From Candidatus Poribacteria bacterium (lineage in GTDB: Bacteria > Poribacteria > WGA-4E > WGA-3G): DNA of 64,000 nt. The stretch is from contig JAJEDB010000095.1 of assembly GCA_022821725.1 (NCBI GenBank), positions 31,050 through 95,049 on the forward strand, read 5' to 3'. The notes beneath the pieces were generated by a model that ran no database searches, was not told the DNA's origin, and was given only the letters and a program-made list of their open reading frames with translations. Shown in pieces: positions 36,686 through 44,984 of this stretch (the stretch's first letter is position 1; every line of letters starts with the position of its first letter). A program made the translations under genes and the position numbers.

Positions 36686-37999
36686 ATGTTTAGCATCAAA
36701 ACAGAAAATATGAAAGTTGCTTATATCACCGCAGGCGCCGCTGGCATGTACTGCGGAACCTGTATCCACGACAACATGGTCGCCACGGTCCTAAAAAAAC
36801 AGGGACATAACGTTTCACTGATTCCAACGTATACCCCTACCCGAACAGATGAAGCAAACGTAAGTCTGAACCGCGTCTTTTTCGGTGGGATTAACGTCTA
36901 TCTACAACAGAAACTCTCCTTTTTTAGACACACGCCGTGGGCCTTAGACAAACTCCTCGACAATCCCACGCTATTGAATGGGTTGGCGCGATTCAGTAGT
37001 TCGACAGCGGCGCAAGACCTTGGACAACTCACGGTTTCCATGCTCAGCGCAGAGCAGGGGCATCAAAGCAAGGAATTGGCGAAATTAGTCAAATGGCTCA
37101 CCGAAGAGGATAAACCGGATATTGTTTACCTTACGAATTCCATGCTTGTCGGCTTCACGAGAGAAATTAAAAAAGCGTTAGATGTCCCGGTTATCTGCGC
37201 CCTTCAAGGCGAAGATATTTTTCTTCAAGATCTTATCGAGCCGTATAGATCAGAAGCATTAATCCTCCTGCGAGAACGTGCTATAGATCCAGATGGCTTC
37301 GTGGCACCTTGTGACTATTACGCCCGGTTTATGGCGGATACTTACCTCAATGTCCCTATTGATAAGATCGATGTCGTCCCGCTCGGATTAAACATGGACG
37401 GCCACGGTTTGGCTGTCCAAAAACCCGAACCTCCGCCTTTTATTATTGGCTATTTAGCACGCATCTGCCCTGAAAAGGGGTTACACGTCTTAGTGGACGC
37501 GTTCCGTCTGGTAGCGGAGGTCCTCGGGGCGGATAACGTTCAATTGCATGTTGCTGGATACCTCGGTAAGAAAGACGAACCTTATCTTGAAGAACTCGTG
37601 AACCAGATTCAGGGATGGGACTTGTCAGACAGTTTCGTGCATCACGGTGAGGTGACGCGCACGCAAAAAATCGAGTTCCTCAACCGTCTCCATGTCTTTT
37701 CCGTTCCCACCGTTTACCGTGAATCCAAAGGACTGTCGATTATAGAGTCGCTCGCCAACGGCGTGCCGGTCATCCAACCGCGGCACGGTGCGTTTCCAGA
37801 GATGCTCGATGCGACTGACGGCGGCATCCTCGTTGAACCTAAATCCGCCGAAGCCGTCGCGGCAGGTATCATCGAACTCTTTAAGGATACCGATCGGCGT
37901 GAACACCTCGGAGAAACCGGGAAAACCAATGTGCATCAGAAGTTTAACGATACAATCATCGCAGAACAACTTTTGAAGGTATTTGAAAAGTATACTTAA
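36686..37999 (+). CDS. glycosyltransferase family 4
   Basis: 437 residues with a two-Rossmann GT-B fold. The N-terminal donor-independent part starts KVAYITAGAAGMYCGTCIHDNMVA. The C-terminal nucleotide-sugar half has IGYLARICPEKGLHVLVDAF and the E-x7-E motif in ESKGLSIIESLANGVPVIQPRHGAFPE. The acceptor is unknown. Two starts are possible: ATG 36686, or 36710, which would begin directly with KVAYITAG; neither has a strong Shine-Dalgarno. It lies 19 nt after Uma2. Confidence 0.88.
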   Translation: MFSIKTENMKVAYITAGAAGMYCGTCIHDNMVATVLKKQGHNVSLIPTYTPTRTDEANVSLNRVFFGGINVYLQQKLSFFRHTPWALDKLLDNPTLLNGLARFSSSTAAQDLGQLTVSMLSAEQGHQSKELAKLVKWLTEEDKPDIVYLTNSMLVGFTREIKKALDVPVICALQGEDIFLQDLIEPYRSEALILLRERAIDPDGFVAPCDYYARFMADTYLNVPIDKIDVVPLGLNMDGHGLAVQKPEPPPFIIGYLARICPEKGLHVLVDAFRLVAEVLGADNVQLHVAGYLGKKDEPYLEELVNQIQGWDLSDSFVHHGEVTRTQKIEFLNRLHVFSVPTVYRESKGLSIIESLANGVPVIQPRHGAFPEMLDATDGGILVEPKSAEAVAAGIIELFKDTDRREHLGETGKTNVHQKFNDTIIAEQLLKVFEKYT

Positions 38000-38062
38000 C
38001 GTTTCAAGTGTTGGCGCGCTTTGGAAGTGCTTTTGCCACAACAATCAAGAAGGAAGTGGATT

Positions 38063-38539
38063 ATGGCTAAAACATGGCTCATTTTTGTTTTCATGACTGT
38101 CTCATCCTGGGGACTTTACGGTGTTTTCCTACATCAAGGACAAGTCTCTATGGCGGATCCCGTGCATGGACGCTACAAAGCGTTCCTTTTTGTGGGCCTC
38201 GCGTATCTTTTAGCAGCCGTTATCGGTTCGGCGCTGATGCTCATCCTTAACGGATCTAATTGGCAATTCACAGGTTCGGGGGTCTCCTGGTCGTTTGTCG
38301 CTGGACTTGTGGGTGCTATTGGCGCATTTGGTGTGCTACTGGCTTTCGGCGCAGGGGGTCGTCCTGCGGTTGTAATGTCCATCGTCTTTGCGGGGGCACC
38401 CATCGTAAACGCCATTGTTGCGACACTTTCACATCCACCGGCAGGTGGTTGGGGGGCAGTCCGCTGGCAGTTTATTGCGGGTATCCTGCTCGCTGCACTC
38501 GGTGGCTGTTTAGTGATGCTCTATAGACCCACCTCATGA
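38063..38539 (+). CDS. EamA/DMT-like integral membrane protein (half-length)
   Basis: 158 residues from the ATG at 38063, which follows AAGGAAG. Five hydrophobic segments are visible: about 4-22, 38-60, 68-92, 98-116 and 135-155. The first holds SSWGLYGVFLHQGQ, reminiscent of the DMT transporter N-terminus. It is half the length of a ten-TM transporter, so it would need to dimerise. Substrate unknown. Confidence 0.6.
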   Translation: MAKTWLIFVFMTVSSWGLYGVFLHQGQVSMADPVHGRYKAFLFVGLAYLLAAVIGSALMLILNGSNWQFTGSGVSWSFVAGLVGAIGAFGVLLAFGAGGRPAVVMSIVFAGAPIVNAIVATLSHPPAGGWGAVRWQFIAGILLAALGGCLVMLYRPTS

Positions 38540-38702
38540 GATATATAGAAACAGAACCGCTGGACCTCTGACATCCCCACGTCTCGGAAAGGCGGTTAAA
38601 CCTCTTTCCCTTCCGATCGCTCTGTCCGTTTTACGGAAAAACGCACTTTCCACTATCCTTTTTTTCCCAGATGTATCTAATAGGTAAAGAGGGAGAGTTT
38701 CC

Positions 38703-39317
38703 ATGCCGATAGGCGAAGCGTGCGGACCAGTATCACACACTCAAGAATTAACGGATGCGACTGATGCCGAGTTAGTCGTCGCCGCACTTGCGGGGAATAC
38801 GCAGGCGTTTGACGTCCTAATCACCCGCTACCGGCGAGCCATGCTGGCAATCGCGCAACAGATCGTGCGAAACCCTACCGATGCTGAAGATGTCGTGCAG
38901 GACGCGTTTTTGAGGGCTTTTGAAGCACTCCCACAACTCTCGGATCTGAACCGTTTTGGGGCATGGCTTCACTCAATCACCCGCAATCGCGCCCTACGCT
39001 ACTATAAGAGTGCGGGACGTTACCAACCCCAGGAAAATATGGAACCCTATTTAAACAGGGGGGGAGATACATCGGCTGAGGATCCCGCGCATATTGTGGA
39101 ACGTGAATTGACGCAGCAAGCAATCAGAGACGCGATTCAGGAACTACCAGATGACTTCCGAGCGGTTATTGAACTCTATTATTGGGCAGAGATGCCCCAA
39201 AAACGGATGGCTGAATTCCTCTCCGTGCCACTGACAACCGTGAAGTGGCGACTCCATAAAGCCAAGGAACTCCTCAAAACGATTTTGGAAAGACAGGGTT
39301 ACCGTGCGGATATGTAA
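38703..39317 (+). CDS. ECF-type RNA polymerase sigma-70 factor
   Basis: 204 residues with region 2 (AFDVLITRYRRAMLAIAQQIVRNPTDAEDVVQDAFLRAFEAL) and region 4 (ELPDDFRAVIELYYWAEMPQKRMAEFLSVPLTTVKWRLHKAKELLK) typical of group 4 sigma factors. GGGAG precedes the ATG. The next gene starts 34 nt downstream and probably belongs to the same operon; it could be the regulator or main target of this sigma. No zinc-finger anti-sigma is encoded next to it. Confidence 0.93.
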   Translation: MPIGEACGPVSHTQELTDATDAELVVAALAGNTQAFDVLITRYRRAMLAIAQQIVRNPTDAEDVVQDAFLRAFEALPQLSDLNRFGAWLHSITRNRALRYYKSAGRYQPQENMEPYLNRGGDTSAEDPAHIVERELTQQAIRDAIQELPDDFRAVIELYYWAEMPQKRMAEFLSVPLTTVKWRLHKAKELLKTILERQGYRADM

Positions 39318-39351
39318 TGGCGCGGTGCTCAGGAGGCGATAGTTAAAAATT

Positions 39352-40755
39352 ATGGAACAACACAGACCACAGGAAATCAGAGGGCTTTTTCACATGTTGG
39401 AGCACACTGCAAAGATCGCAGAGGACGCCGCGTTAACGGGAGCGTTCAGTGGTGGTGAAACGCGGTGCATCTCCCAATTCAACAACATCCTCAAACGTCT
39501 CAGGGATATCAACGCAATACCGGATGGACTGTTTGAGGAACTGCAAGCAGATGCTTCTTTTAGCCACATTGGTATCGCGTGTCACCAACTTGCCGCTTAT
39601 CTCAACGAAGAATTGGACACGACTGCGGATTTCCAAGGCTGGTTCTCCAGTTTCTTCGGCAAACGTTTCATGGAAAACCTAACAGAGGAGTTATCAGACA
39701 GACCCTTCGGCGACCTCATCCGCAAAGCCGTCCCAGATTTCTTAACCGAGACGACGTTAGAAGACATTGTCGAAGTGTTCCCCGTTGCCCCCGGTGGAAA
39801 GCTAACGATCAATGCTGATTTCGGAGCAATTGACGTGCAGAGTACAGACGCCGATACTGTTTCTGTTCGCGTTCGACGTGCCGCACAGTTGAAGGAAGAT
39901 CGGCGTGCGGGGGAAATCCTCAAGAGATTTGATGTCCAGATGACACAGGCAGCCGTAGATGTTAAAATTGAGGCAAAATTCAGGAGTCCAGTCAAGCAGT
40001 GGAAAAAGGCGAAAAAACGCTTGGATGTCCAATTTGAAATCGTCGTTCCGCGAAACTACAGGCTTGATTTGAAGACCGCGGATGAGGAAATTTCGGTTGT
40101 GGATATAGTCGGAGATGTGACCGTTCACACAGCCGGGGCAGGACTCCGTTTACAAAATATCACCGGACATATCGATGGAACGACTTCGGGGGGCAATATA
40201 GATCTCAAGGCGTTTGAAGGCGACGCGACCCTTCGAACGAGTGGCGGGAATATTGCGCTTGACGGCGGCACTGGCGATGTCAAAGCCAAAACCTCGGGTG
40301 GCAACATCCAGATGATGGGTGTCCTGGGTGCTGTCAACGGGGAAACCTCTGGCGGCACTGTTACGCTCCGCGGATGTAAAGGCGGCGCAGATGTGAAAAC
40401 TGCTGGTGGGAGTATAGAGGTAGAGAACGACGGACCCGTCCTTGCGAAAACGAGTGGCGGTTCTATCCGCTGCCTGCTCCAAGAGGCGGTTTCCAGTCAG
40501 AACTTGCTGTTGGATCTGGAAACAATAGGTGGGAGTATCAATGTTTCGCTCGTCCCGGATATTGCTGCGACGGTCGAGGCACGGGTGCTTGGCGGTTCAG
40601 TTACCACAGAATTCCCGGTAGCCGTAGAGACGACGGGGACTGTCAAACCCGATCAGTTGCGGGGCACTATCAACGGTGGCGGTTCACTTTTGAAACTTTT
40701 CTCTGTCGGTGGGAACGTCATACTCAGGAAAGCAGAAGAAAATACGGAGATCTAA
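39352..40755 (+). CDS. DUF4097-type beta-repeat protein co-transcribed with ECF sigma
   Basis: 467 residues. Residues 1-145 are helical and not recognised; this part could contact the sigma factor, but nothing proves it. Residues 145-460 are a regular series of short beta repeats with TSGGNI / TAGGSI / TSGGTV cores every 15-20 residues, as in DUF4097 proteins predicted to form a beta-helix. There is no signal peptide or TM segment, so it appears cytoplasmic, unlike many DUF4097 proteins. AGGAGG lies 15 nt before the ATG, which is rather far. Confidence 0.75.
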   Translation: MEQHRPQEIRGLFHMLEHTAKIAEDAALTGAFSGGETRCISQFNNILKRLRDINAIPDGLFEELQADASFSHIGIACHQLAAYLNEELDTTADFQGWFSSFFGKRFMENLTEELSDRPFGDLIRKAVPDFLTETTLEDIVEVFPVAPGGKLTINADFGAIDVQSTDADTVSVRVRRAAQLKEDRRAGEILKRFDVQMTQAAVDVKIEAKFRSPVKQWKKAKKRLDVQFEIVVPRNYRLDLKTADEEISVVDIVGDVTVHTAGAGLRLQNITGHIDGTTSGGNIDLKAFEGDATLRTSGGNIALDGGTGDVKAKTSGGNIQMMGVLGAVNGETSGGTVTLRGCKGGADVKTAGGSIEVENDGPVLAKTSGGSIRCLLQEAVSSQNLLLDLETIGGSINVSLVPDIAATVEARVLGGSVTTEFPVAVETTGTVKPDQLRGTINGGGSLLKLFSVGGNVILRKAEENTEI

Positions 40756-40818
40756 AAAGTAGCTGCGGAGTGTCCAATTAATTCTAAACTTTACTATATC
40801 ACAGTGTGGAGATAAATC

Positions 40819-41070
40819 ATGGGATTATTGTCGATTTTCAGTTTAATATGGGGGATACTTGCTACTCTCGGGATGGTAGTTGCGATTATTCCGTTTCTTG
40901 GCGCACTCAATTACCTAAATATTCCGTTTGCAGTCTTTGGATTGCTGTTCAGCGTCCTTGCCTTTATCGTGTCATCAAACAAAGAACTCGCCATTGCTGG
41001 GTGTGTTCTGTGTGGTGTAGCGATTTTCTTGGGAGCCATCCGCCTCGTTTTAGGTTTCGGGATTTTTTAA
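40819..41070 (+). CDS. small membrane protein, three hydrophobic segments
   Basis: 83 residues with hydrophobic stretches at about 4-26, 33-50 and 56-80. The pattern (SLIWGILATLGMVVAIIPFLGALNYLNIPF) is seen in many small bacterial proteins of unknown role. GGAG lies before the ATG. It overlaps the convergent antitoxin-like ORF by 4 bp at the 3' ends. Confidence 0.65.
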   Translation: MGLLSIFSLIWGILATLGMVVAIIPFLGALNYLNIPFAVFGLLFSVLAFIVSSNKELAIAGCVLCGVAIFLGAIRLVLGFGIF

Positions 41071-41276
41071 ACCTTTAGTTCCTGTGTTTGACCCTTACGA
41101 TGCTCAGTAAGTGCTTCCGAAGCCAGTTCGGATAATTTTTCTTGAGAACCAGCGAACAATTTATCCCATCGCTTTTCAGAGCGGAGTTCAGCAAGTATCC
41201 AATCTGCAAGGGCATCTTGTTCCTGCGGTGTGAGATTTGATGCTTCTGTAAAAGCTTGTTCAAGACGTGTGGTCAT
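41067..41276 (-). CDS. orphan antitoxin-like small protein
   Basis: 69 residues. MTTRLEQAFTEASNLTPQEQ begins the protein, and WDKLFAGSQEKLSELASEAL is the second helix pair. This is the pattern of short addiction-module components that usually precede a RelE/ParE-type toxin. AAGGAGG precedes the ATG. No toxin gene follows; the next gene downstream is convergent. It therefore looks like an orphan left after loss of its partner. Confidence 0.6.
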   Translation of the reverse strand: MTTRLEQAFTEASNLTPQEQDALADWILAELRSEKRWDKLFAGSQEKLSELASEALTEHRKGQTQELKV

Positions 41277-41327
41277 TGAGATACCTCCTTAAAAAAAGTG
41301 GATAGTCGCGTCATTCCGTCAAGATCG

Positions 41328-41465
41328 TTAGTGTTTGGGTTTCCAATGCCTATTGTTGGTTAATTCAACCTCAACTAATTCGAGTTGCTTTTCTGCAAAA
41401 AACCCTTTTATATCTTCAGTGAGTTGTTGTATAGGATGCTGTGAGGCCTCTAATTGAAATTTTCC
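41328..41465 (-). pseudogene. C-terminal gene remnant without start codon
   Basis: A 45-codon open frame bounded by TGA upstream and TAA downstream has no ATG but reads like protein, ending QLELVEVELTNNRHWKPKH. It follows the truncated methyltransferase on the same strand. It could be the tail of that enzyme's lost partner. Family not identified. Confidence 0.3.
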
Positions 41466-41485
41466 TCATTTCAAGAGACCCGGTA

Positions 41486-42511
41486 TTATTCCGTAACAAC
41501 CGTTTCCTCACCAAGCATATCAATAATCTTCACAGCAACGCGCGCATCAGCCCGCGGTAATGATACCGTATATTCTCCCTCAACAAAATCGATCTTCTTC
41601 TCAGGAACGTCGCTCTCAACGATTGTGAAATGCGCTCCTGTGTAGTTTGTATCAATCAGCACACAATCGATCTGTGCGCGGAAATCTTCAATTTGCTCGT
41701 CGAAAACAGTGCGGTCTATCTCCAAACGTCCCAAGATAGTCGGACTCATATAATCCACGATGGTGATTGTGACGCTCAGGCCTTCTCTTTCAAACTTAAC
41801 GTCTGCCTCGGCGGGTGTGTAGGTGGTGACACCGTCGCGTTGAATATCCTGCACAAAAATTTTGTTGATCGGGCGACGTTGGTTTTCTCTGTCAAGTTCC
41901 TCCTGCATTCCAACTTCACTACCATTGCATAACACCGTAATATTACGCGTCTCATCGGGCCGGTTTTGGAGTTCGTCTTTGATGAGTTGGATATCCAAAC
42001 GAGTGAGTGGTTTCGTCAGATCAGCAATTTTAACCAATGTTCCGTTTAGGTTTCCATCAAAGAAACCGGCTTTCCGATCAGTATCCACACCGTATTTAGA
42101 GACGACAATTTCTTTGAGTTCGTGCTCGGTCTGGAAGTCGTAGTTATTAACACGGTAGTGCGCAATTCCGCGGGGTTCGTCAACCTTCGTCTGTATCCGT
42201 TTCAGTGTTGTCTGGATTGCCCCTTTATTGAGGTCAGCAGCGATCCAACGTCTACCGAGTTTTTCTGCAACAGCAGCAGTAGTGCCACTACCCACAAAAC
42301 AGTCAAGGATAATAGAATCTTCGTTGCTTGATGTCTTGATAATACGTTCTATCAGTGCCTCAGGTTTTTGAGTAGGATAACCAGTGCTTTCATTGAAGCC
42401 ATGTTTCAAAGGTGATATATCAGTCCACCAATCGGCTAGCTGTGCCCCTTGCTTTGCATCCAACCAGATGTCATTTAAATCCTGTGGTATTCCCTTTAAC
42501 GGGTGTAATTT
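41486..42511 (-). pseudogene. 5'-truncated DNA N6-adenine methyltransferase (Mod-like)
   Basis: The frame starts after a TGA (42512-42514) with no good start; a TTG occurs at 42463. It encodes the beta-class methyltransferase C-terminal half: [37 protein letters not shown], then the SAM-binding motif [27 protein letters not shown] 200-residue C-terminal domain typical of type III Mod-like enzymes follows. The catalytic DPPY motif, which should lie N-terminal to this region, is missing. The 5' end runs into the PIN gene (overlap 42496-42511). A non-functional remnant is the simplest reading. Confidence 0.75.
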
Positions 42512-42960
42512 TCATTGTGTTCCTCTTTTGACCTCAGAATTTGCATCAACTCTTTTGGGGCAATGATTTGTATTTGCTGATAACTACCTAAATCTAACAA
42601 GTCTCGATCTCGGCTTATGATATAATCAACCGATGCTGCTACAGCACAAGCAATAATCATATCATCTTTAGGATCGCGTTCTATGACACGAATTTCAGGC
42701 AGTTCCACAACTACCGTGCTGATATTTCTCAAATGATTGATAAAGACTCCCACTTGTTCTGAGGAGTAGTGATAACGATTCCGTATATGCGGTTTCTCCA
42801 AAAGCACTCGGCGGATTTCCCACAAAATTTCTTCCGATGTGTAAAGAATAGCGTTTTCTTCGCATTGAGACAACATATCTGCTGCCAACCCATCAGTAAG
42901 AAATGCACTCACAGCAACAACGCTATCAAAGACGACGTGCAGTTTTCTTTTGTTTGTCAT
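42496..42960 (-). CDS. PIN-domain toxin (putative ribonuclease)
   Basis: 154 residues from the ATG at 42960 (AGGAAGACT before it); the frame extends to 43029 within the antitoxin. Acidic PIN residues are present in [13 protein letters not shown], in [29 protein letters not shown], and a Glu in the EEILWEI helix. The family degrades specific RNAs as the toxin of type II systems. The start lies 35 bp inside the upstream AbrB-type antitoxin gene, the classical overlapping TA order. Confidence 0.88.
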   Translation of the reverse strand: MTNKRKLHVVFDSVVAVSAFLTDGLAADMLSQCEENAILYTSEEILWEIRRVLLEKPHIRNRYHYSSEQVGVFINHLRNISTVVVELPEIRVIERDPKDDMIIACAVAASVDYIISRDRDLLDLGSYQQIQIIAPKELMQILRSKEEHNENYTR

Positions 42961-43228
42961 AGTCTTCCTGTCGAAGTTCAGTAACTGCGCGTTGGACATC
43001 CTGATAGACTTCTTCTTCGCTAATTCCACTATTTTGCTTGTGGACAGTGTTCATCACTTGCAGAAGTTTATCCCATTCTTCCGGTGTCGCTAATTTCCTG
43101 GGCGTGATCACAACACAATTACCTTCAAGTCTTGCGTCCACGACATCACCTTTCTTAAGTCCTAAACTCTCTCGGATTTGCTTAGGGATAGTAATTTGTC
43201 CATGTTCAAGGATCTTAGCAGCTGCCAT
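42926..43228 (-). CDS. AbrB/SpoVT-type antitoxin
   Basis: 100 residues. The N-terminal swapped-hairpin domain is clear: ILEHGQITIPKQIRESLGLKKGDVVDARLEGNCVVITPR. The C-terminal half ([26 protein letters not shown]) should wrap the toxin. AAGGAG precedes the ATG. As a family it binds its own promoter and neutralises the PIN toxin encoded directly downstream with overlap. Confidence 0.9.
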   Translation of the reverse strand: MAAAKILEHGQITIPKQIRESLGLKKGDVVDARLEGNCVVITPRKLATPEEWDKLLQVMNTVHKQNSGISEEEVYQDVQRAVTELRQEDYDKQKKTARRL

Positions 43229-43260
43229 GTCCCTGCTCCTTTTCTGGTTGTGCCAGGTCT

Positions 43261-43398
43261 CTAATTAGAACTGGACCTTGGGATTATTTCGCCCTTGATG
43301 TATTCACTTCTGGCTGTTTCAAAATCAGGTATCGCTTTGCATTCTAAAGTGATGTATTCCTCTGGTGTGAGATATGTTTGAGCCCCTCTCGTTGCCAT
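43261..43398 (-). pseudogene. truncated Uma2 endonuclease fragment
   Basis: ATG at 43398 with GGAGGG before it. The 45-residue product runs YLTPEEYITLECKAIP and RSEYIKGEIIP, matching the Uma2 N-terminus (compare TPEEYIASERKA and KSEYLKGQII in the intact gene at 36088). It then stops at TAG after a Ser-rich junk tail. The rest of the gene, including the nuclease core, is missing. The TA pair starts 32 bp downstream. Confidence 0.75.
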
Positions 43399-43550
43399 GA
43401 TTTCCCTCCAATCATTTTTAGTAATTCTCAGGGCTTACGCAAAATTGGCTTCTATGCCAAAATTGAGGCAATATTCCCAAAGAATGCGCAATAAATTGCG
43501 CTACTACGAACCAAAAACAGCATAAAAACGGGACAACTGCCTAAGTCGTA

Positions 43551-43597
43551 TAATTCTATTATAGCGCAGTTCCGGGTGAGTGTCAAGATTTCTACAT
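43551..43597 (+). repeat. 47-bp direct repeat, copy 1
   Basis: It matches 43874-43920 with four mismatches by eye. The shared core is CGGGTGAGTGTCAAGATTT. The copies are 323 bp apart and bracket the hairpin cluster. Confidence 0.85.
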
Positions 43598-43873
43598 GCC
43601 TTTACCAGAGGCACTCAATTCTCCTGATTTTTCTACGAGTTTTGGGATTGGAGAGAACCGAAAAAAATACGTTTTTCCTGAACATTCACGGAGTTAGACA
43701 TAGCACTCCGCTGGAGTGCGAGGACTTTTGGAGCCATTTTCTATAGACATATCACGCCTCTGGCGTGAGGCATCTCTTTGATACGGGTAGCGTTAGTAGC
43801 GAAAAGTCAATAAAATCAAGGGTTCAGAGCGGTTTTTTCAAAAAATTTCTGAATCCCAAAACCACTTATTGCT

Positions 43874-43920
43874 TAATTCTATTACAGCGTAGTTACGGGT
43901 GAGTGTCAAGATTTTTACAT
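43874..43920 (+). repeat. 47-bp direct repeat, copy 2
   Basis: Second copy of the repeat at 43551-43597. It ends 7 bp before the promoter of the 43996 gene, so duplication may have carried or created regulatory DNA. Confidence 0.85.
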
Positions 43921-43927
43921 ACTTGCC

Positions 43928-43956
43928 TTGACAAGCGAAGACTACTGGGATAAAAT
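43928..43956 (+). promoter_or_regulatory. promoter of the 43996 gene
   Basis: TTGACA (43928-43933), 17-nt spacer, TAAAAT (43951-43956), 39 nt before the ATG. Confidence 0.65.
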
Positions 43957-43995
43957 GGATTTACTGAATGGCATACCACACCGAAAGGAAAATCA

Positions 43996-44718
43996 ATGAA
44001 CTGTCTGGATTATGGACTCTCTTTTATCAACTCTGTTGGCAATGGAAATGCTCCGCGCTTTTGGGTCGAATCTCGATGCCGTATCATAGATGACAGAGAT
44101 GGAAGTTTCAGCGATTATTACCAATGCGGTTCGTGTAAGAGTGAACACACCTTTGCGGAGAAAAATCTCTTCATCAATCCAAACTACGACTTCCTCCCTG
44201 TTTTTGGCGAAGCGCATATAGCGGTATTCAGAAGGCATGCTTACTGCAACGATAACTACGTCGAGTATAGACCGGCGCGAGAGTATTGGGGAGGTGCCCT
44301 GTTTGATGTCCAAGAGGCATCGCCGGTTCGGGTCCTCGATAGCAACGCAGCCATCTTTGAGGCGACCCGAAAATGTCTACCTATCGTAACGCAGACAGAA
44401 ATATGGGATACCCATACACACCAGCGAGCAATTATCGAGTGTCCCGTTAAAACAATGAACATAGATGAAAACGCAGGCATCTACCAAGTTGATACAGGCA
44501 TCGTTCTCTTTCCAGATCTGTCAAAGCGATACGATCGGCAGATTGAGATGTTCAGCCTCGCCTACGTTGCTTTCAACGCACCGCACTTCGCTGACTTCGT
44601 TATCGAACGTCCCACCGCCATCATTGAAAATGGAGAGGAAGTTACCCAAGTTTATCACTATTCCGAAATTCGGAGTTTGGAAGCAAAGAATACCGTGTTC
44701 TGCATCGGTGAGCTTTAA
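43996..44718 (+). CDS. hypothetical protein, family not recognised
   Basis: 240 residues with AAGGAA before the ATG and a near-consensus promoter, so it is very probably expressed. No signal peptide or TM segment. A CGSCKSEHTF motif near residue 45 and a few other Cys could bind metal, but no paired second knuckle is obvious. The C-terminus is mixed alpha/beta without a signature I know. It stands alone beside the eroded island. Confidence 0.65.
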   Translation: MNCLDYGLSFINSVGNGNAPRFWVESRCRIIDDRDGSFSDYYQCGSCKSEHTFAEKNLFINPNYDFLPVFGEAHIAVFRRHAYCNDNYVEYRPAREYWGGALFDVQEASPVRVLDSNAAIFEATRKCLPIVTQTEIWDTHTHQRAIIECPVKTMNIDENAGIYQVDTGIVLFPDLSKRYDRQIEMFSLAYVAFNAPHFADFVIERPTAIIENGEEVTQVYHYSEIRSLEAKNTVFCIGEL

Positions 44719-44771
44719 CAGACACTCCCATTTATGGTAGATTTTAGAATTACTTGGACATCTGCATCGGT

Positions 44772-44837
44772 GTCCCTTCCCAGTAACGGGTGGGAACCCT
44801 GGTTAGAAACCGCACCTACCGTAGAAGGGAAGGGTCT
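44772..44837. repeat. REP-like repeat, partial family A copy
   Basis: GGTTAGAAACCGCACCTACC (44801-44820) matches the arm of the family A hairpins at 7.4 and 51.2 kb, but the outer left arm is missing. It is enclosed by CCCTTCCC and GGGAAGGG, which could form a larger hairpin. Confidence 0.55.
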
Positions 44838-44871
44838 ATTCATTTTTAGGATTCACCATAGATAATTTTTC

Positions 44872-44900
44872 TTGAAAAAATTTTAGGCTCCGTTTATAAT
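44872..44900 (+). promoter_or_regulatory. promoter of the sugar ABC importer operon
   Basis: TTGAAA (44872-44877), 17-nt spacer, perfect TATAAT (44895-44900). A leader of about 80 nt precedes the binding-protein ATG. Confidence 0.7.
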
Positions 44901-44984
44901 GCCGGATTATAGCACCGAACCGTGTATCAATTTCAACAGGTGCCGATAACAACTCGCATGATCTTTATACGGAGGACAAAAAAC

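Larger units (their letters stand above)
43399..43927. other. repeat-rich non-coding spacer
   Basis: No gene is seen. The stretch contains a variant GGGCTTACGC motif (43431), a palindrome GCGCAAT/ATTGCGC (about 43486-43501), and two small hairpins GCACTCC/GGAGTGC and TCACGCC/GGCGTGA (about 43700-43765). A 47-bp sequence is directly repeated at 43551-43597 and 43874-43920. Confidence 0.7.

Noticed and set aside
43551..43920. integration (att) sites of a genomic island
   Set aside because: The copies are only 323 bp apart, enclose no gene, and no integrase or tRNA gene is nearby.
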